Shown piece after piece: positions 9,310-19,755 of a stretch of DNA of 64,000 bases (the stretch's first letter is position 1; each line of letters starts with the position of its first letter). The notes below the pieces were generated by a model that saw only the letters and a program-made list of their open reading frames with translations, was not told the origin of the DNA and did no database searches. Both the position numbers and the translations under genes were made by a program. This DNA is from Sphingobacteriales bacterium 16-39-50 (GTDB lineage Bacteria; Bacteroidota; Bacteroidia; Sphingobacteriales; Sphingobacteriaceae): positions 1-64,000 of the forward strand of contig NCHA01000006.1 of the NCBI GenBank assembly GCA_002257025.1. Reading direction: 5' to 3'.

Positions 9310-9526
9310 ATTTGATTTTTGGAAAGCATAACCAGTGTGCTATTGGCTAGTTCAGCCCTTTCCTTCAGGGTAGTTCCGGCATGAAATCGATATCAATTCA
9401 ACTTACCCTCTGCCGGAAGCTACCTCCTCCGGCAAGGTTTATTTTACCCTAGGCTGTATTTCAGGGGAACAGGCAGTCCGTCAAGAATGACAATCTGTTG
9501 TTTGAAATTAACCCGGGAAGCAGTGG
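9310..9526. repeat. Intergenic repeat, copy 2 of about 215 bp
   Basis: Second copy of the element at 1703-1916. The 33-base core at 9412-9444 is identical to 1804-1836. The flanks drift but keep order and spacing: TTTGATTTTTGGAAAGCA, CAGCCCTTTCC, then GAAATTAACCCGGG. It sits in the 529-bp spacer between dnaA and the PQQ dehydrogenase gene. The rest of that spacer has one small hairpin (AAGACT/AGTCTT at 9227-9244) and nothing else I can name. Confidence 0.75.
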
Positions 9527-9589
9527 TAGATAATTTATCTAAAATAAATGAGTTAAATAATTACAGAAGAATCGTTAAATCAACACCAC

Positions 9590-11017
9590 TTAGCTCATCT
9601 TCAGTTTTTTCTGAATATCAGCCACATAGCCTTTGAATTTTTTATCGGTATCGATCAGATCATCCACTGTCTGACAGGCATAAATCACAGTTGAGTGATC
9701 GCGGCCGCCAAAGAAGGCTCCGATTGATTTAAGGGATGTTTTGGTATGCAGTTTGGCAAGGTACATCGATATCTGACGGGCCTGAACAATCTCACGCTTC
9801 CTTGTTTTGGATTTAACCATTTCGATAGGCACTTCAAAATACTCACAAACAAGCTTTTGAATATATTCCATCGAAATCTCCTTGCTTGAATTCTTTATAA
9901 AATTCTTAAGCATGGATTTGGCCAGATTCAGGTCAATCTCCTTTTTATTCAAGGTTGATTGTGCCAGCAGGGAAACCATCGCTCCTTCAAGCTCACGAAC
10001 ATTATTATCAATATTATGGGCAACATATTCAATCACTTCTGAAGGAAGTTCAATGCCATCTGAGTACATCTTTTTGTTCAGGATTGCCATACGTGTTTCC
10101 AGATCAGGGATCTGAAGATCGGCAGACAGGCCCCACTTGAAACGGGATAACAATCTTTCCTCTAACCCGGACAAATCTTTTGGTGCTTTGTCTGAAGTAA
10201 TGATCAATTGCTTGCCTGATTGATGCAAATGATTGAAAATATGGAAGAAAATATCCTGAGTCTTCTCCTTACCGGCGAAATTATGTACATCATCCATGAT
10301 GAGTACATCCATTGCCTGATAGAAATTTACAAAATCATTGATATTATTATTCTTTAACGCATCAACAAATTGCTGGGTAAACTTCTCGCATGAAACATAA
10401 AGTACCAGCTTATCAGTCAGAGTACGCTTGATCTCATTACCGATAGCCTGGGCAAGATGGGTCTTTCCGAGGCCAACCCCGCCATAAATCATTAGCGGAT
10501 TGAATGAGGTACCTCCTGGTTTTCCGGCAACTGCATAACCTGCAGAACGGGCAAGCCTGTTACAGTCTCCTTCTATAAAATTTTCAAAAGTATAATTCTG
10601 ATTTAACTGCGGATCTACCTGCAATTTTTTCAATCCCGGAATTACAAAAGGATTTTTAATGTCCTTATTCAGGGAAATAGGCATTGGCATTGACTGGTTT
10701 TTCCCTTCTGCGCCATTACCATTTGAAGGCATGTTGGTTGTGTATGGAATACTGGTTGAAGACTTTTCCACAACTATGTTGTATTCCAGTCTGCCCTCTT
10801 CTCCCAACTGCTTCTTCACAGTCTTTCTAAGCAAGCCAACATAGTGCTCTTCGAGCCACTCATAAAAGAACAAACTTGGAACCTGTATAGTTAATACATT
10901 ACCATCCAGACGCAAGGCTTTTATCGGCTCGAACCAGGTCTTAAAACTCTGGGCCGGGATGTTGTCCTTAATAATCAGTAGGCAATTATTCCATACATGT
11001 GTACAAGTTTTTTCCAT
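9590..11017 (-). CDS. dnaA: Chromosomal replication initiator DnaA
   Basis: A 475-residue DnaA with all four domains. Domain I covers about residues 1-85 (NIPAQSFKTWFEPIKAL). A linker rich in Asn/Pro follows. The AAA+ core has Walker A GGVGLGKT at 179-186 and Walker B VLIMDDVHN. The C-terminal DNA-binding domain has the signature GGRDHSTVIYA. It binds DnaA boxes with ATP to open oriC. The length and motifs are normal. It stands alone here, without dnaN or gyrB next to it, as is common in Bacteroidetes. The start codon is preceded by a long AT-rich spacer. Confidence 0.97.
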   Translation of the reverse strand: MEKTCTHVWNNCLLIIKDNIPAQSFKTWFEPIKALRLDGNVLTIQVPSLFFYEWLEEHYVGLLRKTVKKQLGEEGRLEYNIVVEKSSTSIPYTTNMPSNGNGAEGKNQSMPMPISLNKDIKNPFVIPGLKKLQVDPQLNQNYTFENFIEGDCNRLARSAGYAVAGKPGGTSFNPLMIYGGVGLGKTHLAQAIGNEIKRTLTDKLVLYVSCEKFTQQFVDALKNNNINDFVNFYQAMDVLIMDDVHNFAGKEKTQDIFFHIFNHLHQSGKQLIITSDKAPKDLSGLEERLLSRFKWGLSADLQIPDLETRMAILNKKMYSDGIELPSEVIEYVAHNIDNNVRELEGAMVSLLAQSTLNKKEIDLNLAKSMLKNFIKNSSKEISMEYIQKLVCEYFEVPIEMVKSKTRKREIVQARQISMYLAKLHTKTSLKSIGAFFGGRDHSTVIYACQTVDDLIDTDKKFKGYVADIQKKLKMS

Positions 11018-11356
11018 AAAATTTTACTAATAATCTGATTTCCAATTGATGCCGAAAGAAATGTTGGTAACTCTTTGGAGTATCGAATATTCGGAAAAAA
11101 ATCGGATTAAAAAACTAATTTTTGAAATAAGTTTTAACTTTCTGCTAAACAGAAGAATACATTAATTTTTAAGGGTTTTAGCACCTAAAATCATAACAAT
11201 TCTTTCCAAAAAAAATATTTCCACATTCTGATTGAACCGGCATCCTCAATACTATGAATATCGGGATTAATATGAAATATCTAAGCTTATTACAGAAATA
11301 AAATTGACAATAATTCCTTACAGAACCGATATTAAATACTTTTACCCATCAGATCC
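11018..11356. other. AT-rich spacer upstream of dnaA
   Basis: This 339-bp non-coding stretch holds long A/T runs and one small hairpin (TTTTAG, CAC, CTAAAA near 11176). I found no clear 9-mer TTATCCACA-type DnaA boxes and no full TAnnTTTG box on the minus strand. It must contain the dnaA promoter, but I cannot place it. An origin is not supported. Confidence 0.4.
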
Positions 11357-12901
11357 CTAATATTCCCCGAATTCCTTTCTGAAGGTGTCGGCAATTTCAC
11401 CAAGTGTAGCATAAACTTCCACAGCCGAGATGATATAAGGCATAGTATTTAATCCTTGCTTCACGGCTTCAGTTAATGCAAGCAGAGCCTTTTCAACATC
11501 TAATGTATCACGCTCGGCTCTGAGGCTGATAAGTTTATCCATCTGTAATTTCCGAATGGAATCATCAACCCTGAAACCTTCAGGCTTGATTCCTTCTGCA
11601 TCCACGTATTTATTCACACCTACCAGAATAGTTTCACCACTTTCAATCTCTGTTTGGTATTGATATGCTGATGCAGCAATTTCATTCTGAATGTACCCTT
11701 CTTCAATAGCTGCAACCGATCCTCCTTTGGAATCGATAATATCAATATATTTCCAGGCTGCTGCTTCAACCTCATCAGTTAGTGCTTCAACAAAATAAGA
11801 GCCTGCCAGCGGGTCGACTGTATCAGTGACACCACTTTCAAACGCAATAATCTGCTGGGTACGGAGCGCAACCTTAGCTGCAGCTTCGGTGGGCAATGAA
11901 AGAGCCTCATCATAACCATTGGTATGGAGCGATTGGGTTCCACCCAGCACAGCTGCCATAGCCTGGTTGCTTACCCTGATCACATTATTAAGAGGTTGCT
12001 GAGCAGTTAATGTTGAACCACCGGTTTGGGTATGAAAACGGAGTTTTTGTGCAGCCGGATCAGTTGCACCAAGACTTTGGGTTAGTTTAGCCCACATTCT
12101 GCGCGCTGCCCTGAATTTTGCAATCTCCTCAAAGAAATTATTATGGCAATTAAAAAAGAAAGACAGGCGTTTTGCAAATACATTAATATCTAAACCCTTC
12201 TGCATAGCTGCCTGAAGATAGGCCTTCCCATTGGCCAATGTAAATGCTAATTCCTGAACTGCTGTAGAACCTGCCTCCCTGATGTGATATCCTGAAATGG
12301 AAATCGTATTCCATTTTGGAAGTTCTGAACTGCAATATTCGAAAACATCAGTAATCAATCGCATTGAAGCTTTCGGAGGATATATATAGGTACCCCTTGC
12401 TGCATATTCTTTTAAAATATCATTCTGAATAGTTCCTGATATTTGCTTTAAATCAGCTCCCTGCTTTTTCGCCAGACATATATACATAGCCAGCAGGATT
12501 GGTGCGGTTGCATTTATAGTCATTGAACTGGTAACTTTTTGAAGATCGATCCCATCAAAAAGTACTTCCATGTCCTTTAAAGAATCTATTGCAACCCCAA
12601 CTTTACCCACTTCTCCTTCCGACATCATGTGATCTGAATCGTAACCGATCTGGGTGGGAAGATCAAAAGCGACAGAAAGACCTGTGGTGCCTTGTGAAAG
12701 AAGGTAATGGTAACGCTTGTTTGATTCAGAAGCAGTAGAAAATCCTGCATATTGCCGCATTGTCCACATTCTGCCGCGGTACATATCCTTCTGTATTCCA
12801 CGGGTAAATGGAAACTCCCCGGGCAGTTCAATACTTTTTGCTTCAGTATAGACTTCCTTTATTTCAATACCGGAACTGGTTTTAATTTTCTTTTCGCTCA
12901 T
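11357..12901 (-). CDS. Methylmalonyl-CoA mutase, catalytic (large) subunit without B12 domain
   Basis: A 514-residue acyl-CoA mutase TIM-barrel subunit that interconverts methylmalonyl-CoA and succinyl-CoA with adenosylcobalamin. The family signatures are present: [16 protein letters not shown], with the tyrosine that favours methylmalonyl-CoA over isobutyryl-Co[10 protein letters not shown], with the substrate-binding arginine; and SGYHIREAG, with the key histidine. The protein stops before the usual C-terminal B12-binding domain, whose DxHxxG motif is absent. A separate small cobalamin-binding subunit must therefore be encoded elsewhere. It follows the DUF7935-like gene with only 4 bases between them, so the two are co-transcribed. 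It could instead serve another acyl-CoA, but the residues favour methylmalonyl-CoA. Confidence 0.85.
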   Translation of the reverse strand: MSEKKIKTSSGIEIKEVYTEAKSIELPGEFPFTRGIQKDMYRGRMWTMRQYAGFSTASESNKRYHYLLSQGTTGLSVAFDLPTQIGYDSDHMMSEGEVGKVGVAIDSLKDMEVLFDGIDLQKVTSSMTINATAPILLAMYICLAKKQGADLKQISGTIQNDILKEYAARGTYIYPPKASMRLITDVFEYCSSELPKWNTISISGYHIREAGSTAVQELAFTLANGKAYLQAAMQKGLDINVFAKRLSFFFNCHNNFFEEIAKFRAARRMWAKLTQSLGATDPAAQKLRFHTQTGGSTLTAQQPLNNVIRVSNQAMAAVLGGTQSLHTNGYDEALSLPTEAAAKVALRTQQIIAFESGVTDTVDPLAGSYFVEALTDEVEAAAWKYIDIIDSKGGSVAAIEEGYIQNEIAASAYQYQTEIESGETILVGVNKYVDAEGIKPEGFRVDDSIRKLQMDKLISLRAERDTLDVEKALLALTEAVKQGLNTMPYIISAVEVYATLGEIADTFRKEFGEY

Positions 12902-12905
12902 TCCT

Positions 12906-13439
12906 TTAAAATAAAGACTGCATATCCCCCTTCACAATGCTTAATGCCAGATCATAGGGGTTTTCTGTTTCCAGGTTCGCCAAATGGCTTAGAACTGCCC
13001 TGCTCAAATCGACTGCAGAAGAATTTTCGGGCAATGCATTCACAGCGCTGTTAATCATACTGATCGTATCTTCCTTTACCTGCTTAACTGTTGCCCATGC
13101 CCGGTCGCTGACATAAATCTGCTGCGAAATATTGTGCTGATATTCAGCCCGAATATCTGAAATGATTAACCCCTGCATTTCACGGGCACTCATACCTGGT
13201 GTATGCAACCGAATCAACATATTAGAGGGATTTACTCTTTCAAGAAATAAAACGGTCCTCTCATAAGCCTGAAGTCTGAGTGGCAGGGTGTGTTTGAGTC
13301 CGGCCCTTTTAAGTTCCATTCGCTGGAAATTAAGCTTTTCACTCAGGTAATTCTTTATAATGAACCATGCCGTGAAGAACACGATCAGTCCGGCAAGGGC
13401 ATATTTCAGTATATCAAATATAAATTCAGTTTCATTCAT
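12906..13439 (-). CDS. DUF7935-like membrane-anchored protein
   Basis: A 177-residue protein of unknown function. Residues about 10-28 form one membrane helix ([19 protein letters not shown]), followed by a basic segment and a soluble, largely helical domain. I recall this kind of protein next to methylmalonyl-CoA mutase subunits in Bacteroidetes; the 4-base spacing to that gene here supports a link. A role in mutase assembly or membrane tethering is only a guess. Confidence 0.65.
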   Translation of the reverse strand: MNETEFIFDILKYALAGLIVFFTAWFIIKNYLSEKLNFQRMELKRAGLKHTLPLRLQAYERTVLFLERVNPSNMLIRLHTPGMSAREMQGLIISDIRAEYQHNISQQIYVSDRAWATVKQVKEDTISMINSAVNALPENSSAVDLSRAVLSHLANLETENPYDLALSIVKGDMQSLF

Positions 13440-13504
13440 GTTTATGCAATTGTTAACAGATAGTCAAAATGCCTGCGGTCAAAACAAAAGTGAGCAATTT
13501 CACG

Positions 13505-13512
13505 TATATTTG
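13505..13512 (+). promoter_or_regulatory. -7 box of the IscA-type gene
   Basis: TATATTTG matches the Bacteroidetes -7 consensus TAnnTTTG and lies 21 bases before the start codon, giving a short leader of about 15 bases. A -33 TTG is not evident at the expected spacing, so confidence is moderate. Confidence 0.45.
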
Positions 13513-13533
13513 TGATAAGATTTTAAAAGAATT

Positions 13534-13887
13534 ATGAGTACAGAAACTGCAAATCTTGTTGCACCGGTCACTTTGACGGATGGTGCTAAAAAAGAAATTA
13601 TAAAACTCATTCAACAACAGGAGTTAGGTGAAGACTATGGATTACGCTTAGGTGTTGAGGGTGGTGGATGTGCCGGAATGAACTATGTACTTGGGTTTGA
13701 TCAGCAGAAAGATGGTGACCAGGAGTATTTTATTGATGGAATCAGGGTTTTTATGCATAAAGCCCACGGATTATATCTGGCAGGCATGGAAGTAGATTTC
13801 AAGGATGGATTAAATGCCCGTGGCTTCACTTTTAGTAATCCAAATGCCAGCAGTACCTGCGGTTGCGGTACATCATTCTCAGTTTAA
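13534..13887 (+). CDS. Iron-sulfur cluster carrier of the IscA/SufA/ErpA family
   Basis: A 117-residue A-type carrier that receives and hands on Fe-S clusters in the cytoplasm. The three conserved cysteines are present: one in GVEGGGCAGMNY and two in the C-terminal TCGCG. The length is usual for the family. It is monocistronic: its own -7 box lies upstream and a strong terminator directly downstream. Which A-type subgroup it belongs to cannot be settled here. Confidence 0.9.
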   Translation: MSTETANLVAPVTLTDGAKKEIIKLIQQQELGEDYGLRLGVEGGGCAGMNYVLGFDQQKDGDQEYFIDGIRVFMHKAHGLYLAGMEVDFKDGLNARGFTFSNPNASSTCGCGTSFSV

Positions 13888-13910
13888 CAAAAAATTTGTA
13901 ACATTTCATG

Positions 13911-13940
13911 AAGTCCTGCTGTCAAACCAGCAGGACTTTT
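13911..13940 (+). terminator. Rho-independent terminator after the IscA-type gene
   Basis: Perfect 11-bp arms AAGTCCTGCTG and CAGCAGGACTT enclose the 6-base loop TCAAAC and run into a T-tract. It ends the IscA-type transcript. It also shows that the upstream in-frame ATG at 13908 of the permease frame is not the real start. Confidence 0.9.
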
Positions 13941-13952
13941 TATATTTATACT

Positions 13953-15197
13953 ATGGCTACAAAAATGAGTTATTCGGAAAATGTCAAAGTGGCGATGCAA
14001 TCCGTTAAGGGTAACAAGCTAAGGACATTTCTTACCGCTATTATCATTGCCATAGGACTAACCGCACTTGTCGGCATCCTGACCTCTATCGATGCCATTG
14101 AAGGTTCCCTGAATAACACTTTCTCAAGCATGGGGGCCAATTCATTTACAATCAGAAACCGGGGTATAGGAATTCGTATTGGAGGTGGCGGACAAAGACC
14201 AAAACGCTATAAATCAATAGATTACAGACAAGCAACCGAATTTAAAAGCAGCTTTACTTTCCCTGCAATGATTTCTGTAAACGTATTTGCCTCATTCGGA
14301 GGTACTGTGAAATATGGTAATGAAAAGACCAATCCAAATATCTCTGTACTTGGAGCGGATGAAAATTATATTCAGTCTGCAGGATATAAGCTGGCTTCAG
14401 GAAGAAATTTTTCGCAGTCGGAGTTGGAATTCGGCACCAGTGTCGTGATAATTGGGGATGAGATCAAAACACGCCTCTTTCCAAATGTTGACCCAATCAA
14501 TAGAACAATCAGTATAGGTAATAACAAATTCCGGATCATAGGTATTTTGGCAGCTAAAGGATCCAGCGTCGGTTTTGGGGGTGATAAAATCTGTGTGATC
14601 CCGCTTTACAGGGCTAAACAGGTGATGACTATTCAGAATCCATCTTACACTATTTCGGTAATGAGTGATGATCCTTCTCAGATGGATGCAGCGATCGGTG
14701 AAGCCACCTCCCTCTTTAGAAATATCCGTAATCTGAAAGTTGCCGATGAAAATAATTTTGAGATAACAAAAAGCGATGCAATTGCTCAAACTCTGGTCGA
14801 TAATTTAAAATTTGTAAGAATCGGTGGTATCGTAATCGGTGCGATTACTTTAATTGGTGCCGCTATTGCTCTGATGAATATCATGATTGTTTCTGTAACT
14901 GAACGCACGCGTGAAATTGGTATACGCAAGGCAATTGGTGCTACTCCTATCGTGATAAGGCGTCAATTTCTTATTGAAGCAATTGTTATTTGCCTGATGG
15001 GAGGAATAACTGGTGTTTTTCTTGGCATTCTGATCGGCAACCTACTATCCATGGTTATGGGTGGGTCATTTATTATGCCATGGGGCTGGACGATTCTGGG
15101 TTTGACTTTATGTATTGGAGTTGGACTGATCTCCGGACTTTATCCTGCAGTAAAGGCTAGTAAAATGGACCCGGTGGAATCTTTGAGATACGAGTAA
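13953..15197 (+). CDS. MacB/FtsX-type ABC transporter permease
   Basis: A 414-residue permease with the MacB layout. One N-terminal membrane helix follows MQSVKGNKLRTFLTAIIIAIGLTAL. A large periplasmic MacB_PCD domain spans about residues 45-275. Three C-terminal helices form the FtsX domain, with ERTREIGIRKAIGATP between helices 2 and 3. The start was chosen at MATKMSYSENVKVAM because the longer frame begins inside the preceding terminator. No ATPase gene is adjacent, so its partner is elsewhere. A role in export of a peptide, lipid or drug, or in envelope mechanotransmission, is typical of the family. Confidence 0.85.
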   Translation: MATKMSYSENVKVAMQSVKGNKLRTFLTAIIIAIGLTALVGILTSIDAIEGSLNNTFSSMGANSFTIRNRGIGIRIGGGGQRPKRYKSIDYRQATEFKSSFTFPAMISVNVFASFGGTVKYGNEKTNPNISVLGADENYIQSAGYKLASGRNFSQSELEFGTSVVIIGDEIKTRLFPNVDPINRTISIGNNKFRIIGILAAKGSSVGFGGDKICVIPLYRAKQVMTIQNPSYTISVMSDDPSQMDAAIGEATSLFRNIRNLKVADENNFEITKSDAIAQTLVDNLKFVRIGGIVIGAITLIGAAIALMNIMIVSVTERTREIGIRKAIGATPIVIRRQFLIEAIVICLMGGITGVFLGILIGNLLSMVMGGSFIMPWGWTILGLTLCIGVGLISGLYPAVKASKMDPVESLRYE

Positions 15198-15246
15198 ATT
15201 GAACAAGGATTAAGGAGTAAAGAGCAAGGAACCAGGACTACTGGTG

Positions 15247-16299
15247 CTATCTCTTACCGTATTGCTCATTATAATAAGACTGATAGCTTCCTGATGTTAC
15301 GCTTTGTAGCCATTCCTCATTTTGCAAATACCAGTCTACCGTTTTCTCTAATCCTTCTTCAAACTGTAAACTAGGTTTCCAGTTGAGATCCTTCTGGAGT
15401 TTTGATGAGTCGATTGCATACCTAAGATCATGACCTGCACGATCGGTAACATAAGTGATTAGTTTTGCAGATGTGCCGGCCTCTCTTCCCAGTTTTTCAT
15501 CCATAATCTTACAAAGCAAACGTATCAGGTCGATATTCTTCCATTCGTTATGTCCGCCAACATTATAGGTACTTCCACTGGATGCCTGATGAAAGATCAC
15601 ATCAATTGCCCGGGCATGGTCTTCAACCCACAACCAGTCACGTATATTTTCACCCTTCCCATAAACCGGAATAGCTTTGTTATTCTTAATATTATTAATT
15701 GAAAGCGGAATAAGCTTCTCCGGAAAATGGAATGAACCATAATTATTAGAGCAATTTGAGATCACTACATCAATCCCATAAGTATCATGATATGACCTAA
15801 CAAAATGGTCAGAACTAGCTTTTGATGCAGAATATGGGCTGTGCGGATCGTAGGCAGTTGTCTCGGTAAAAAGGCCATCTTCACCCAGACTGCCATAAAC
15901 TTCGTCCGTTGAAACATGATAAAACCGATGAGATTTATAATCATCCTTCCATTGATGACGGGCAGAGTTTAAAAGGTTTACTGTTCCAACCACATTGGTC
16001 ATTACAAATTCAATCGGACTGCTGATGGACCGGTCCACATGCGACTCAGCAGCAAGATGAATTACTGCGTCAATTTGCTCATCTGAAAATACTTTATCAA
16101 TAAATCCGGCATCAACAATATCTCCTTTGATAAATTTATAATTGGGTCTATCCTCAATATCCCTGAGGTTTAGGAGATTACCCGCATAAGTCAGTTTATC
16201 CAAATTAACAATCTGATATTCAGGATAATTGATTACAAATCGCCTCACTACATGGGACCCAATGAATCCTGCTCCCCCGGTAATCAATATTTTCTTCAT
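15247..16299 (-). CDS. rmlB: dTDP-glucose 4,6-dehydratase
   Basis: A 350-residue extended SDR enzyme converting dTDP-glucose to dTDP-4-keto-6-deoxyglucose, the second step to dTDP-rhamnose. The NAD motif TGGAGFIGSHV and the catalytic YSASKASSDH are present, as is the RmlB-specific segment VSTDEVYGSLGEDGLF with the Thr/Asp/Glu dehydration residues. Last gene of a four-gene sugar-nucleotide operon. RmlA, C and D are not in the window. The adjacent permease gene is convergent. Confidence 0.92.
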   Translation of the reverse strand: MKKILITGGAGFIGSHVVRRFVINYPEYQIVNLDKLTYAGNLLNLRDIEDRPNYKFIKGDIVDAGFIDKVFSDEQIDAVIHLAAESHVDRSISSPIEFVMTNVVGTVNLLNSARHQWKDDYKSHRFYHVSTDEVYGSLGEDGLFTETTAYDPHSPYSASKASSDHFVRSYHDTYGIDVVISNCSNNYGSFHFPEKLIPLSINNIKNNKAIPVYGKGENIRDWLWVEDHARAIDVIFHQASSGSTYNVGGHNEWKNIDLIRLLCKIMDEKLGREAGTSAKLITYVTDRAGHDLRYAIDSSKLQKDLNWKPSLQFEEGLEKTVDWYLQNEEWLQSVTSGSYQSYYNEQYGKR

Positions 16300-16362
16300 T
16301 CCCTGATAATTTTTATGTTAAGATGTAAAATCTTTGATTTGATTCTGAGAATAAAATCCTGT

Positions 16363-17394
16363 TTACAATGGATTTTGCTTGATATACTTTTCCCACTCCC
16401 AGGCAGAGCTCATCATGTCCTCAATACCCAACTCAGCTTTCCAAAACAACTCCTTTTCAGCTTTATTTACGTCACCATAAATCTTTTCAATATCCCCTGC
16501 TCTTCGCTTTCCGATTGTATAATTCAATTTCTGACCGGTTGCAGATTCAAATGCATGGATTACTTCCAGAACAGAATTTCCCCTTCCGGTACCTATGTTA
16601 TAAATATCAAATTTCTTTACAGTCTGGATATTTTCCATCTGCTTAATAGCAGCAACATGTGCTTTCGCAAGATCAACTACATGTATGTAATCCCTTACAC
16701 AGGTCCCGTCAGAGGTATTATAATCATCCCCAAAAACAATGATATTTCCACGCTTTCCAATCGCTGCCTGGGTAATGAATGGAACCAGATTTTGAGGAAC
16801 ACCGATTGGCAATTCACCGATGAGGGCAGATGAATGAGCTCCAACCGGATTGAAATAACGCAAGGCGATTACTTTAAGATTTTCACTGACACCTGATACC
16901 TCCTCCAGTATTTCTTCGGCGATCTGTTTCGTATTTCCATAAGTGGATTCCGCTTTTTTTACCGGAGCAAGTTCGTTGACAGGTAATATATCAGGCTCTC
17001 CGTAAACGGTACAACTTGATGAAAATACCAGATCCATTTTACGGTCTGAGCAGGCATCAAGAAGATTTATAAGAGGATAAAAATTGTTTTTATAATACTT
17101 GAGTGGTTCCCTTTCAGACTCACCAACACTTTTGAACGCGGCAAAATGTATTATCCCGCTTATATCGCGATGTTCTTCTAAAAATTCAAGGGTTAATTTT
17201 TCATCACAAAGATCGAAATTGTAAAATTCAGGCCTTGTACCGGTTATCTTCTCAATCTGATCAATAATCTTCGGACTTGAATTCGAAAGATTATCAATAA
17301 TTACAGGATCATACCCTGCATTGACCAATTCAACAACAGTGTGCGAGCCAATATATCCGGTTCCACCGGTTACTAAAATTTTTCTGCCAGACAT
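16363..17394 (-). CDS. galE: UDP-glucose 4-epimerase
   Basis: A 343-residue SDR epimerase interconverting UDP-glucose and UDP-galactose. The N-terminal TGGTGYIGSHT motif and the catalytic SSSCTVYG plus YGNTKQ are visible, and GTCVRDYIHVVDLAKAH is a GalE hallmark. The start codon overlaps the stop of the preceding gene by one base (TAATG), so translation is coupled. It supplies galactose units for surface polysaccharide or LPS. Specificity for N-acetylated sugars cannot be excluded. Confidence 0.9.
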   Translation of the reverse strand: MSGRKILVTGGTGYIGSHTVVELVNAGYDPVIIDNLSNSSPKIIDQIEKITGTRPEFYNFDLCDEKLTLEFLEEHRDISGIIHFAAFKSVGESEREPLKYYKNNFYPLINLLDACSDRKMDLVFSSSCTVYGEPDILPVNELAPVKKAESTYGNTKQIAEEILEEVSGVSENLKVIALRYFNPVGAHSSALIGELPIGVPQNLVPFITQAAIGKRGNIIVFGDDYNTSDGTCVRDYIHVVDLAKAHVAAIKQMENIQTVKKFDIYNIGTGRGNSVLEVIHAFESATGQKLNYTIGKRRAGDIEKIYGDVNKAEKELFWKAELGIEDMMSSAWEWEKYIKQNPL

Positions 17395-18380
17395 TATTTG
17401 TTGTTGTAGTAGGTAAAATCCTTATGTTTTATCTCTTGCTCAGGTAAGGATTTGAAGTATTCATAGGTAATTTTCAAACCCTCGGCACGATTGATCTTAG
17501 GCTCCCAGCCCAGAATGGTCCTGGCTTTTGTAATATCGGGCCTTCGTTGTTTTGGATCATCGGTAGGCAAATCTTTAAATATCATCTTTTGTTTGGTTCC
17601 TGTCAGTTTGATGATCTCTTCTCCAAACTCACGAATGGTGATCTCATCGGGGTTACCGATATTTACAGGTAATGCGTAGTCAGAGAATAACAATCGGTAA
17701 ATACCCTCAACCAGGTCATCTACATAACAAAATGAACGCGTTTGTGAGCCATCACCAAATACAGTAAGATCTTCTCCACGTAAAGCCTGTCCGATAAATG
17801 CCGGCAATACTCTTCCGTCATTTAATCTCATCCTTGGCCCGTAGGTATTAAATATTCTTACAATTCGTGTTTCTAAACCATGAAATGTATGATAAGCCAT
17901 AGTCATAGCTTCCTGAAAACGCTTAGCCTCGTCGTAAACACCTCTGGGACCTACAGGATTGACATTCCCCCAATATTCTTCCGGTTGCGGATTTACGGCC
18001 GGATCACCATAAACCTCTGATGTTGAAGCGATTAAGATTCTTGATTTCTTGGATCTTGCTAAACCCAGTAAATTATGAATTCCCAATGACCCGACTTTTA
18101 ATGTTTGAATAGGAATTCTTAGATAATCAATCGGGCTTGCAGGAGAGGCAAAATGCAGGATATAATCCAATTCTCCGGCCACGTATACAAATTTTGAAAC
18201 ATCGTGATTATAGAACTCGAAATTTTCCAGAGGAAAAAGATGTTCTATATTACGCAAATCTCCGGTGATTAGATTATCCATCGCAATCACGTGGAAACCC
18301 TCCTTAATAAACCGGTCGCAGAGATGGGAGCCAAGAAAACCTGCTGCACCTGTTATTAAAATACGTTTACGCTGATTCAT
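17394..18380 (-). CDS. UDP-glucuronate decarboxylase (UDP-xylose synthase type)
   Basis: A 328-residue extended [14 protein letters not shown] binds NAD, YDEAKR is the catalytic Tyr/Lys pair, and the family phrase [20 protein letters not shown] is characteristic of UXS enzymes, as is [10 protein letters not shown]. It should turn UDP-glucuronate, made by the gene just upstream, into UDP-xylose. It shares single-base stop/start overlaps with both neighbours, so the operon is tightly coupled. Confidence 0.9.
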   Translation of the reverse strand: MNQRKRILITGAAGFLGSHLCDRFIKEGFHVIAMDNLITGDLRNIEHLFPLENFEFYNHDVSKFVYVAGELDYILHFASPASPIDYLRIPIQTLKVGSLGIHNLLGLARSKKSRILIASTSEVYGDPAVNPQPEEYWGNVNPVGPRGVYDEAKRFQEAMTMAYHTFHGLETRIVRIFNTYGPRMRLNDGRVLPAFIGQALRGEDLTVFGDGSQTRSFCYVDDLVEGIYRLLFSDYALPVNIGNPDEITIREFGEEIIKLTGTKQKMIFKDLPTDDPKQRRPDITKARTILGWEPKINRAEGLKITYEYFKSLPEQEIKHKDFTYYNNK

Positions 18381-19690
18381 TATTCCACAGTTTTTCGACC
18401 AATACTATTGTAATAAAACCCGCAATCGATCATCTTTTGCAAATCATACAGGTTGCGTCCATCAAAAATCACTTTTGTTTTCATAAGTTCTGCTATCCTA
18501 TCAAAGTCAGGAGTCCTGAAAACAGACCATTCGGTAACTATCAATAAGGCATCTACATCTTTCAAAGCATCATACTGGTTCTCACTATAAGATATCTTAT
18601 CTCCTAGTTGTTTCTTTACATTAGCCATAGCTTCTGGGTCAAAAGCAGTAATTAAAGCGCCATCCTTCAACAGTTCTTCAATAATATAAAGTGCAGGAGC
18701 CTCACGGATATCATCCGTTTCAGGTTTAAACGCCAGACCCCAGATTGCTATTTTCTTCCCCTTAATATCACCATTATAGTATTTTCTTACTTTTTCAACC
18801 AGTCTAATTCTTTGTGAATCATTAACTTCCATTACAGAAGTAAGAATCTTAAAGTCATAGTTATTTTCAGTGGCAGATCTGCCCAGAGCCTGAACATCTT
18901 TAGGAAAACAACTTCCACCATAACCAACTCCCGGAAATAAAAATCGTTTACCTATGCGGTCGTCAGCTCCAATCCCTTTTCGAACTGCATCTACATCTGC
19001 CCCAACAAGCTCGCATAAATTAGCAATCTCATTCATGAAGGTAATTTTTGTAGCCAGAAATGAATTTGCGGCATATTTTGTCAGTTCCGAAGAGCGGGTA
19101 TCCATAAAAATGATTGGATTTCCCTGCCTTACATAGGGACCGTATAATTCTGCCATCAGCTTCTGAGCTCTCAAACTTTGGGTACCTACTACCACTCTGT
19201 CGGGCTTCATAAAGTCATCAACAGCAACTCCTTCTCTTAAAAATTCGGGGTTTGAGACCACATCCACTTCAACAGATGTATTTTCATCGAACACCTTGAT
19301 CACCTTATCTGCTGTACCAACAGGCACCGTTGATTTTGTCACAATGACCTTATATCCGGTAATGATTTTAGCAATATCTTTTGCTGCACCCAGCACAAAA
19401 CTAAGATCAGCTGCGCCATCACCTGCGGGAGGTGTGGGCAATGCAAGAAATATTATTTGAGCGTCCTGAATTGCTTCAGAAAGAACAGTTGTAAATTTCA
19501 ACCTGCCCTGTTCTATATTTCTGTGAAAAAGTATATCCAGACCAGGCTCATAAATCGGCAATTTATATGCCTGCATCATTTTAACCTTTTCCTCATTTAT
19601 ATCCACACAGGTAACGGTATTTCCTGTTTCGGCAAGACAAGTACCGGTTACTAAGCCTACATATCCTGTACCAACTACTGCTATTTTCAT
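18380..19690 (-). CDS. ugd: UDP-glucose 6-dehydrogenase
   Basis: A 436-residue enzyme oxidising UDP-glucose to UDP-glucuronate with two NAD. The N-terminal [17 protein letters not shown] is the NAD site, and the catalytic cysteine lies in [12 protein letters not shown]. The C-terminal UDP-binding domain contains [15 protein letters not shown]. First gene of the ugd–uxs–galE–rmlB operon, divergent from waaA across 65 bases. Confidence 0.95.
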   Translation of the reverse strand: MKIAVVGTGYVGLVTGTCLAETGNTVTCVDINEEKVKMMQAYKLPIYEPGLDILFHRNIEQGRLKFTTVLSEAIQDAQIIFLALPTPPAGDGAADLSFVLGAAKDIAKIITGYKVIVTKSTVPVGTADKVIKVFDENTSVEVDVVSNPEFLREGVAVDDFMKPDRVVVGTQSLRAQKLMAELYGPYVRQGNPIIFMDTRSSELTKYAANSFLATKITFMNEIANLCELVGADVDAVRKGIGADDRIGKRFLFPGVGYGGSCFPKDVQALGRSATENNYDFKILTSVMEVNDSQRIRLVEKVRKYYNGDIKGKKIAIWGLAFKPETDDIREAPALYIIEELLKDGALITAFDPEAMANVKKQLGDKISYSENQYDALKDVDALLIVTEWSVFRTPDFDRIAELMKTKVIFDGRNLYDLQKMIDCGFYYNSIGRKTVE

Positions 19691-19755
19691 CTATTGACGA
19701 AGACTATTTAAAAGATTTAACATTAACTTCGACGAAGATAAGAATTATATTCAAA

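Noticed and set aside
11018..11356. Possible oriC upstream of dnaA
   Set aside because: The spacer is AT-rich, but I found no clear TTATCCACA-type boxes; only weak partial matches such as TTTCCACA. Strand skew could not be computed here.
16252..16833. Rightward 193-codon frame across the galE 3' end
   Set aside because: It is a shadow of galE and rmlB on the other strand, Cys/Ile-rich with no recognisable domain.
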